DNA from: Deltaproteobacteria bacterium
Lineage (GTDB): Bacteria > Bdellovibrionota_F > JAHFAK01
Assembly (NCBI GenBank): GCA_023250585.1
Contig: JAHFAK010000039.1
Span: 1 to 17,312 of the forward strand
Length of the DNA: 17,312 nucleotides
Direction: 5' to 3'
Every line of letters begins with the position of its first letter. The first letter of the stretch is position 1. Below are positions 5,769 through 12,364 of this stretch, one piece after another. The translations under genes were made by a program, and so were the position numbers. The notes beneath the pieces were generated by a model. That model was not told the DNA's origin. It ran no database searches and was given only the letters and a program-made list of their open reading frames with translations.

Positions 5769-8711
5769 TTAATATTCCAATTTGTGATAATCAAGATATG
5801 TATATCCACCACACCATGTTGAAGCAGTATCTTCAGCTCCCATTTCAACGAAAACTTCTCGACTCGTTGGATTCATATTGATCCCAAAATCCTTTAAGGC
5901 ACAGTTATTATAATTTCCAAGTTTGCATTTTACAGGAACTTTAAACTCTTGGGCCTCCTTTCCAAGTTGATCATACGTATGAACAAAACTTTTAATGACA
6001 AAATAACCATCAGAACCACCATTTTTAAAATAAGGAATCCCATAGGCAACATGTGTTTCTCCATTGAGAGTATAAGAATTCGATTTGATTCTATTATCAG
6101 AATTTGTTTGTGAATTTAAATACGTCATTTCCTTCTGATCACACCACCCCGCCTTACAATTTTTTGATTTCTCTTTTTGTGAATATTTCGTTATAGAAAT
6201 CATGGTAGAAGTTATAATGTCATCGGAGTTAATTTTAGGGTATACAATTATATCCTTAAACATATTTTTATTAGATGATACGACGCTGGTGATTGTACAA
6301 AAGTCATCGCTTGCTGAAAATTTCTCGCCAAAAGATTCATCTAGGTTAGGAACCACTGATTTTTCTAAAAGCTGATTTGTTGTTAGGTTTAATAGTAAAT
6401 ATCTATACCGCTCATCGTTTGCTTTAATGAATTTATAACAAGCATGTAACAAATCATTATCGTTACTATCTTTTGTTACTACAAATGAAGCATTAGATGA
6501 TACATTTTCTTCCCTCCATTTATAGTCCCAATTATTGTTATAATTTTCTTCAAAATCTTCAGAATTTCTGTATAAAAAATAAACTACACGAGTAGAAGTT
6601 TCTTCTTCATTTTCATTATTTGTCTCTTCTGCAATAAATGAAATAACAAAATTATTATTTTCTGTCTTCTTAAAATAGAGTTTCTTAAATCCATTACTAG
6701 TTCCAAGATCTATTTCCTTAGCCTCACTACTATATAAAGGCAGCTCTGTATTATTTGGGTCATTAATATTTATTTTTACAATGTATAATCTTAGATCATA
6801 ATCACTACAATTAGTGGTAAACTTTTCCGTTAATACATAAAGATAGTTATTATAATATACCATATTTTCACTATCTAGCGGACGACTATATGGAACTGTA
6901 GTAGAGATATTTTCTGATCTACAGTATATTGTATCTAATAAGTATATTGTTTTCCAATTAATACCAGTCCATATATCTAATCTATTGTTATTACTTGTTA
7001 AAATTGGATAATTATTATCTCCATAATACGTCAAGAACCCAGTATCGCGCCATTCATAAAAATAATTACATTGAGGTGTGTTATATACTCCCACAGAAAT
7101 ATCTTCCTCTTTTACTGAATAAATGCTATTATCTGTAAGTGGTGAATCATAATATCCACCATAATAATATTTGTGTAATTGAATATAATAATCTCCTGTT
7201 GGTAGGTCATACGGTAATCGAAATGTTATTTTATCACTTTTCCACGACTCATAACATTTACTTAAATAAGCATTTGGATCATTTAAATAATACGATGAAG
7301 GATCATTCGTATACTCTGCTGGATATTCCTTTGACTCACAATCAGGATAACTATCAGTAGGAGAAATAATATATATCTTTTTATTTATATCGGATTTTGG
7401 CCTCATAAGTAAATAATGAGAGACAGATGTATCATCAAAGTTCCTTCCTTTGATAGTTATGAGTTTTCCGGCTCGTTCCATTCCTTGTTCCCAAAGAATT
7501 CCACTCGAAGGTAATACCTCTGTAATTTCAACTTGGCATGCATCACCAAGATTGGGATCACCAGTTTCATTTAATTGGTCAGGGTTATATACATCTTCAC
7601 AATTATCACAAGCATTACCGAAGGAATCAGTATCATCATTAGTTTGGGAAGGATTATAGGTACTAAGGCAATTATCACAGACATCTCCAACCTTATCACT
7701 ATCAAGATCTTCCTGGTTTATATTATCGATATACTTGCAATTATCACAGACATCTCCAACCTTATCAGTATCAGAATTTTTTTGATCAGGGTTTGCAGTA
7801 GTTGGACAATTATCACACGTATCACCTATCTTATCGGAGTCCATATCTTTTTGATCAATGTTGGCGACATACACACAATTATCAATGTTATTTTCAATAC
7901 CATCATTATCACTATCTACTGTAAATGAACAGTCCAATGGACCTTGGGTATTATTTGGTTTATTAGGGCAATTATCACATGTATCCCCTACTAAATCTTT
8001 ATCGCTATCGAGTTGATCATTATTAGTAACAAAAACACAATTATCACATGCGTCTCCAAGAGCATCGTGATCTGAATTTTTTTGATCTGGATTAGATATA
8101 GATAAGCAATTATCACATGCATCTCCAATGCCATCTTTATCTGCATCTTCTTGCCGCCTATTACTCACATTCGGGCAATTATCTACATCCATACAAATAT
8201 TATCATTATCTACGTCGTCGCTAATGTTAGGGTTATTTGGACATATATCACAAGCGTCCCCAACCCCATCATTATCGCTATCTTTCTGATCATCATTCAT
8301 AGTTGTTGGACAATTATCTTGATCAGAACATGTATTATCTTTATCAAAATCGTTTTCAGGATCATTCGGACATTTATCACATGCATTTCCTTTGCCATCT
8401 TGGTCGGTATCTTTCTGATCGCTATTAGCTACGCCTTTACAATTATCTTCAACACATCGATTATCGATCTTATGCTCATCATAAGGATCATAGGGACAAT
8501 CATCAACTGCCCCATCTCCATCACTATCATGGTTAGAATTAATTTTGTCTCGGATGATGATTACTTTATTATTTGAAGTACTATCATCAACACTGGTATC
8601 TGAACAAATGAATCCGAACGACAACGTAAGAATGAATAAGGAAAGAGCAATTAATTCATATGCTATGCCTTTTCTTTGAAAATGATAAAGAAATCTTTTA
8701 AATTGCATCAT
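5769..8711 (-). CDS. Secreted thrombospondin type-3 repeat protein (980 aa)
   Basis: A hydrophobic N-terminal segment (residues 16-35, ending FGFIC) serves as signal peptide or anchor; the sequence before Cys36 is a poor lipobox. Residues 62-393 hold about 13 TSP3 repeats of the form NPDQKxSDxDxxGDxCDNC, each with Asp-rich Ca2+-binding loops and a Cys pair. A TIG/IPT-like immunoglobulin domain follows (ITEVLPSSG...ITIKGRNF, to about residue 540). The remaining 440 residues are beta-rich, with Tyr/Trp-rich segments, and may be a propeller-like or adhesive domain; I do not recognise it. A surface or envelope Ca2+-stabilised protein is likely. No strong ribosome site precedes the ATG; Met2 is an equal candidate start. 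It is convergent with the toxin gene, 14 bp away. Confidence 0.9.
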   Translation of the reverse strand: MMQFKRFLYHFQRKGIAYELIALSLFILTLSFGFICSDTSVDDSTSNNKVIIIRDKINSNHDSDGDGAVDDCPYDPYDEHKIDNRCVEDNCKGVANSDQKDTDQDGKGNACDKCPNDPENDFDKDNTCSDQDNCPTTMNDDQKDSDNDGVGDACDICPNNPNISDDVDNDNICMDVDNCPNVSNRRQEDADKDGIGDACDNCLSISNPDQKNSDHDALGDACDNCVFVTNNDQLDSDKDLVGDTCDNCPNKPNNTQGPLDCSFTVDSDNDGIENNIDNCVYVANIDQKDMDSDKIGDTCDNCPTTANPDQKNSDTDKVGDVCDNCKYIDNINQEDLDSDKVGDVCDNCLSTYNPSQTNDDTDSFGNACDNCEDVYNPDQLNETGDPNLGDACQVEITEVLPSSGILWEQGMERAGKLITIKGRNFDDTSVSHYLLMRPKSDINKKIYIISPTDSYPDCESKEYPAEYTNDPSSYYLNDPNAYLSKCYESWKSDKITFRLPYDLPTGDYYIQLHKYYYGGYYDSPLTDNSIYSVKEEDISVGVYNTPQCNYFYEWRDTGFLTYYGDNNYPILTSNNNRLDIWTGINWKTIYLLDTIYCRSENISTTVPYSRPLDSENMVYYNNYLYVLTEKFTTNCSDYDLRLYIVKININDPNNTELPLYSSEAKEIDLGTSNGFKKLYFKKTENNNFVISFIAEETNNENEEETSTRVVYFLYRNSEDFEENYNNNWDYKWREENVSSNASFVVTKDSNDNDLLHACYKFIKANDERYRYLLLNLTTNQLLEKSVVPNLDESFGEKFSASDDFCTITSVVSSNKNMFKDIIVYPKINSDDIITSTMISITKYSQKEKSKNCKAGWCDQKEMTYLNSQTNSDNRIKSNSYTLNGETHVAYGIPYFKNGGSDGYFVIKSFVHTYDQLGKEAQEFKVPVKCKLGNYNNCALKDFGINMNPTSREVFVEMGAEDTASTWCGGYTYLDYHKLEY
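7533..8528. repeat. DNA tandem array encoding TSP3 repeats (69-bp period)
   Basis: The repeats of the TSP3 protein are visible as DNA repeats, many 69 bp (23 codons) long and headed by GCAATTATCACA. Units at 7668-7698 and 7737-7767 are identical over 31 bases, exactly 69 bp apart, pointing to recent duplication or gene conversion. Others have drifted, and two units near 7920 and 8190 are shorter or longer than the period. Confidence 0.8.
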
Positions 8712-8780
8712 AGTCTTTATTTTAACATACTTAACCTAAAAAGAAAACACAAAAATTTCTGCTGTTCTAATAAAATCATA

Positions 8781-8809
8781 TTGATCTCTCTCCAACTACT
8801 TGGTATTAT
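8781..8809 (+). promoter_or_regulatory. Promoter of the outer-membrane protein gene
   Basis: TTGATC (8781-8786), a 17-bp spacer and TATTAT (8804-8809) lie 35 bp before the ATG at 8845. The match is good. No equally clear promoter was found for the divergent TSP3 gene. Confidence 0.55.
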
Positions 8810-8844
8810 TTTTAAATTATTATCTCAATTCTCAAGGAGAGGTT

Positions 8845-9675
8845 ATGAAAAAGTTATTTTTATTACTAATGTTTATTCCATATTATTCATTTGCAGCTAC
8901 ATATTATGTTGAAAGAATTGAATCAAAGATATCAGAAGACATAGATACTACTATTACTGAATTAATTGGAGTAACTATTAATGAAACTGGCTCACATACT
9001 ACAGTATCGAATAGCAGTGAAGCTGATTTCATATTAAAGCCTAAACTGTTAAAATTAGGAAATGCATATATTATTACATTGGATAAAATCAAAAATGGAA
9101 AAATTGTATTTTCAAGCAAATTAAAAGCTGAATCAATTGAAACTATAGATTCTATTGTATCTCAGCTTGTTCTGGCTGTTATAAAAGAGAATGCTCCTCT
9201 TAATGAACAACAGTCAAAAGAAAGACAGCAGAAAAAAAGACAGAGTGGAACGAGTGTTTCAATTGGCCCGGCGTTATTTTCAAACTTAAATACCGATAGT
9301 GTTGCAGTTAATGTGTCTCCAGCGTTGTATTGGGATGTAGACATTGCCCTGATCAAGCTTCTGGCTGATATTTCAACGTATCATGGTTCATCGCTCATTA
9401 ATTTTGGAATTGGAGGACAATATTTTATTTTAGAGAAAAATATTTCCCCTTTTATTGGAGGAGATTTTGGTTATGGCTTTGCAAAAATGAGAAATGCTCT
9501 TTCTTCAGAAGATGATTCCGCACGTGGATTTGCAGTTGGAGGTGTTGCAGGAGTTCAATTTCTACGATTTAAATTCGTTAATTTAGAACTATCTTTCCGC
9601 ATTGCTTCGGTTTTGGATAAAGTGGAACGAGGTTATCCCGTTGTCTATGCCCTACGACTAGGAGTTAACTTTTAA
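8845..9675 (+). CDS. Outer-membrane beta-barrel-type protein (276 aa)
   Basis: The signal peptide is MKKLFLLLMFIPYYSFA, cut before ATYYVE. Residues 18-120 form a periplasmic-type alpha/beta domain (ADFILKPKLLKLGNAYIITLDKI, VFSSKLKAE) that resembles N-terminal domains I recall from Bdellovibrio-type lipoproteins. A Gln/Lys-rich linker (about 121-135) follows. The last 140 residues alternate hydrophobic and Gly/aromatic strands (SVSIGPALF, LINFGIGGQYFI, ISPFIGGDFGYGF) and end in YALRLGVNF, the C-terminal aromatic signal of outer-membrane barrels. Strand number suggests a small barrel of about eight strands. The start at 8845 is set by AAGGAGAGG; an in-frame ATG at 8800 would precede the signal peptide with extra residues. 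Confidence 0.82.
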   Translation: MKKLFLLLMFIPYYSFAATYYVERIESKISEDIDTTITELIGVTINETGSHTTVSNSSEADFILKPKLLKLGNAYIITLDKIKNGKIVFSSKLKAESIETIDSIVSQLVLAVIKENAPLNEQQSKERQQKKRQSGTSVSIGPALFSNLNTDSVAVNVSPALYWDVDIALIKLLADISTYHGSSLINFGIGGQYFILEKNISPFIGGDFGYGFAKMRNALSSEDDSARGFAVGGVAGVQFLRFKFVNLELSFRIASVLDKVERGYPVVYALRLGVNF

Positions 9676-9725
9676 TATTCCTTAACTTGACTTCACCTCA
9701 TTATTCATGAAGATTATCCTCCAAT

Positions 9726-9866
9726 ATGAGTCCAACTGTTTTTCGGCATAAGAACTGGCGTTTTTATTTTTTCTCACGTGAAGAAGAAAGAATCCATATT
9801 CATAATGTTGATCTCGAACTTGATATAATACAGACTCCTCAGAATTACCCACTTATATATAAATAA
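9726..9866 (+). pseudogene. DUF4160 fragment (46 aa, C-terminus lost)
   Basis: The reading frame starts SPTVFRHKNWRFYFF and continues SREEERIHIH, the conserved beginning of DUF4160 proteins, small accessory proteins often paired with DUF2442 next to toxin-antitoxin genes. After HIH the family's usual 'GEAKFWLEP...LA.NYG' part is replaced by unrelated-looking residues and a stop, giving about half the normal length. No ribosome site is visible and no DUF2442 partner follows. I read it as a decayed remnant; a very diverged short homologue is the alternative. Confidence 0.6.
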
Positions 9867-9892
9867 AACAACAGGATTGTACCTTAATAATA

Positions 9893-10498
9893 ATGAAAGA
9901 AATATTCTTGTTCAGAAAGAACCATCCTCTAAAATTTACGAAAGAACATACTGCCCTCCTCGTTCTCGATATGCAGAGATATTTTTATGACGAAACCTCG
10001 CATGCCTATGTATCAAGCATGAAAAACATTATTCCCGCTATTAATTGTCTCATTGAGTTTTCACGGCACAATGATATCCCCGTTATATTTACACGACACG
10101 AAGAAGATACTGATGTAAAAAATTCCATGAAACGTTGGTGGAAAGGAACAATAAATCATAATGACGCTGAAATAATTAAAGAAATACGAACAGATTATGG
10201 AATCATTCTGACAAAATATTACTACGACGCTTTTTATAAAACAGACCTTGAAAAAATCCTGAAAGAACAAAAAATTGAAAACCTTATTATATCTGGTGTC
10301 ATGACTCATCTGTGTTGCGAAACGACTGCACGATCAGCTTTTATGCGTGGCTTTGAGGTATATTTCACCATTGATGGGACAGCAACGTATAATGAAGATT
10401 TTCATAGAGCAAGTTTATTAAATCTTGCACATGGATTTGCATATCCTGTGTTGGTTGAAGAGATTGTGTCATTGCGAGGAGGCTCTTTTGAGAGCTGA
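9893..10498 (+). CDS. Isochorismatase-family cysteine hydrolase (201 aa)
   Basis: The isochorismatase-like fold is clear, with the catalytic triad Asp26 (ALLVLDMQ), Lys108 (ILTKYYYDAF) and Cys141 (GVMTHLCCETTAR, with the expected cis-peptide at VM). Enzymes of this family hydrolyse amides, N-carbamoyl compounds or vinyl ethers; the substrate here cannot be told. The last nine residues and the stop codon (SLRGGSFES*) are encoded by the left part of a palindromic repeat, so the natural C-terminus has been altered. No clear ribosome site lies before the ATG. The gene is followed, across the repeat, by the flavoprotein gene and may share its operon. Confidence 0.88.
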   Translation: MKEIFLFRKNHPLKFTKEHTALLVLDMQRYFYDETSHAYVSSMKNIIPAINCLIEFSRHNDIPVIFTRHEEDTDVKNSMKRWWKGTINHNDAEIIKEIRTDYGIILTKYYYDAFYKTDLEKILKEQKIENLIISGVMTHLCCETTARSAFMRGFEVYFTIDGTATYNEDFHRASLLNLAHGFAYPVLVEEIVSLRGGSFES

Positions 10499-10557
10499 CG
10501 AAGCAATCTCTCTTAATTTATGGGATTGCTTCGCAAGCAGAGCTTGCTCGCAATGAC
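10468..10557. repeat. 90-bp palindromic repeat (GCAATGAC family)
   Basis: Outer arms GTCATTGCGAG (10468-10478) and CTCGCAATGAC (10547-10557) are perfect. Inner arms CGAAGCAATC (10499-10508) and GATTGCTTCG (10524-10533) are also perfect. Two small hairpins sit between them (GCTCT/AGAGC at 10482-10486 and 10491-10495; GCAAG/CTTGC at 10533-10537 and 10543-10547), giving a cloverleaf-like fold. The element spans the end of the isochorismatase gene and reaches to 9 bp before the flavoprotein ATG. Repeats with the same arms are, from memory, widespread in bacterial genomes. Confidence 0.85.
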
Positions 10558-10566
10558 AAAAGAACT

Positions 10567-11445
10567 ATGAAACATGAAAAAATCATCATAATTGGCGCAG
10601 GTCCAGCAGGGATTGCGGCCGCGATACAGTTGCAACACTTTGGTTTTAGTCCAATCCTTTTTGAAAAAGGAGATATTGGCGGGCTTTTACGAAATGCTCA
10701 ATCGATACAAAATTTCCCCGGCATATCTTATGGAATCTCAGGAATTGAGCTGATCGCAATTTTTAAAGATCATTTAGAAAAAAAACACATAAAAATTATT
10801 AAAAGTTATATAGAAAAAATTGATTTTAATAATCAGTTTATTCTCTTTTCCGATACTGAAACATTCACTGCAGATAGAGTTATCATTGCCACGGGGACGA
10901 GCCCCCTCTCTTATTCATGTGCCAATAATAAAAATGTCTTTTATGAAGTGTACCCGATCCGACAAGTAGAAAATAAAACTATCGCAATTGTGGGAGCTGG
11001 TGATGCTGCTTTTGATTATGCGAATACGTTGCTACCAAAAAATAAAGTAATTATTCTGAATCGATCGGAACGAATTAAAGCAAATAGAACTCTCTATAAT
11101 GAGGTCATGGAAAAGAAAAAGAATCTTGTGTATATCAAAAATGTCACTATTGAAAATATACAAACTAATGAATCTGGGAGTATAAGGCTTATTTTAACTA
11201 ATAATGAATCGCATGAAGTAGATTATGTAATTGCTGCAATTGGAAGAAAACCAACAATGCCAGAATTTACGCAAAAACTACAAGAATCCAAAGAGTATTT
11301 ACAAATCAAGAAAAAACTACTATTCATAGGTGATGTAAAAAATAATCATTTCAGGCAATCATCTATTTCTATTGGTGAAGGCGTTAAAGCAGCGATGGAG
11401 ATGTATGATGTGCTGACGGAGAATGAAGAACATGCGTGTGATTAA
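10567..11445 (+). CDS. Thioredoxin-reductase-like flavoprotein without CxxC (292 aa)
   Basis: This is a two-dinucleotide-fold NAD(P)H-dependent oxidoreductase: FAD-binding GAGPAG (residues 10-15), ATG motif (108-110, IIATG), NAD(P)-binding GAGDAA (143-148) and the C-terminal FAD-binding GD (255-256, LLFIGD) with SSISIGEG. The length fits thioredoxin reductase, but the region that should carry the CxxC (between ATG and GAGDAA) has none, so it is not a thioredoxin reductase. It could be a ferredoxin/flavodoxin reductase-like or low-molecular-weight disulfide reductase. The next gene overlaps it by 14 nt, so it may provide electrons to the radical SAM enzyme; this is inference. The ribosome site is weak. 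Confidence 0.87.
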   Translation: MKHEKIIIIGAGPAGIAAAIQLQHFGFSPILFEKGDIGGLLRNAQSIQNFPGISYGISGIELIAIFKDHLEKKHIKIIKSYIEKIDFNNQFILFSDTETFTADRVIIATGTSPLSYSCANNKNVFYEVYPIRQVENKTIAIVGAGDAAFDYANTLLPKNKVIILNRSERIKANRTLYNEVMEKKKNLVYIKNVTIENIQTNESGSIRLILTNNESHEVDYVIAAIGRKPTMPEFTQKLQESKEYLQIKKKLLFIGDVKNNHFRQSSISIGEGVKAAMEMYDVLTENEEHACD

Positions 11446-12364
11446 GACATTGGGCACTGATGCTTTGGCTAAAGTATATATTGCAGAAAATGACGAAGGA
11501 AAAAGAATTGAATTTGTTGAATCTATAAACCCTGGAACGCCTCTTAATGAAAAATGGATTCTTATTATTTCTACATTATATGGCTGCCCGACACGTTGTA
11601 TTTTTTGTGATGCCGGAGGATTTTATAAAGGCAAACTTTCTTATGAAGACTTACTTTTCCAAATCGAACACCCCGTTTTAAAACGTTTTCCCGATAAATT
11701 CGTCGATGTGCAAAAGTTTAAGATTCAATTTGCGCGAATGGGCGAGCCCACGTTTAATATGGAAGTTTTGAGGCTCATCGATAATTTTGATAGACATTTC
11801 AAAGCGCCAGGCTTTATGCCTTCAATCTCAACTATGGCGCCTTTCGGGCGAGATGAATTTTTTGATGAACTTATTCGTGTAAAAAATAAACACTATCATG
11901 GTCGATTTCAAATGCAGTTTTCTATTCATACTACGAATGATGAACAGCTAAAAAAATTCATCCCGTTTCCTCGCTTGCCTTATTCAAAAATGGCTGAGTT
12001 TGGTGATAAATTCTTCGAAAAAGGCGATCGTAAAATTGCCCTAAATTTCGCACTCTCAAGTGAATCAGAATTAGATGCAGCAAAGCTCATTCCTTATTTT
12101 AATCCTGAAAAATTTATGATTAAAATTACTCCAATGAATCCAACATTAAGACGAAATCAGCATAATCTATCCTCATATGAATTTGACGGGAGAGAAACAG
12201 AAATTGTTCGTTCACTTCAATCATGTGGTTATGATGTAGTAGTAAGTGTAAATGATTTTGAAGAAAATGCCATTGGCTCAAACTGCGGTCAATTTGTAAC
12301 ACGCATGGAACACAATGAATTTGAAGAAGCAAGCAAAACACGAGACTTCTATACCTATGCATAA
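11432..12364 (+). CDS. RlmN-like radical SAM protein (310 aa), substrate unknown
   Basis: The [4Fe-4S]/SAM motif is CPTRCIFC (Cys52, 56, 59). MGEP (103-106) matches the SAM-binding motif of RlmN/Cfr, and FSIHTTNDEQLKKFIPF and ITPMNP match later RlmN blocks. The RlmN methyl-carrying Cys near the C-terminus (CGQ) is kept as NCGQF (Cys285). The second catalytic Cys, seven residues before the cluster's first Cys in RlmN, is Ile45 here, and the N-terminal domain is short. I infer a methyl-transferring or related chemistry on an unknown, possibly non-rRNA, substrate. The start at 11432 is chosen because GGAGA lies 9 nt upstream; ATG at 11423 is too close to it. It overlaps the lipoprotein gene by 8 nt. 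Confidence 0.8.
   Translation: MRVIKTLGTDALAKVYIAENDEGKRIEFVESINPGTPLNEKWILIISTLYGCPTRCIFCDAGGFYKGKLSYEDLLFQIEHPVLKRFPDKFVDVQKFKIQFARMGEPTFNMEVLRLIDNFDRHFKAPGFMPSISTMAPFGRDEFFDELIRVKNKHYHGRFQMQFSIHTTNDEQLKKFIPFPRLPYSKMAEFGDKFFEKGDRKIALNFALSSESELDAAKLIPYFNPEKFMIKITPMNPTLRRNQHNLSSYEFDGRETEIVRSLQSCGYDVVVSVNDFEENAIGSNCGQFVTRMEHNEFEEASKTRDFYTYA

Noticed and set aside
7533-8528. Regularly spaced repeats that could suggest a CRISPR array
   Set aside because: The repeats are in-frame 69-bp units encoding the TSP3 motif; there are no spacers and no cas genes.
7575-8576. Open frames on the plus strand opposite the TSP3 repeats
   Set aside because: They are antisense shadows of the Asp-rich repeat array, giving Ile/Thr-rich low-complexity peptides without ribosome sites.
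11423-11431. Upstream ATG for the radical SAM gene
   Set aside because: The GGAGA site would be only about one base away; the ATG at 11432 has normal spacing.
12126-12362. Minus-strand frame opposite the radical SAM gene
   Set aside because: Antisense shadow of a well-supported coding region.
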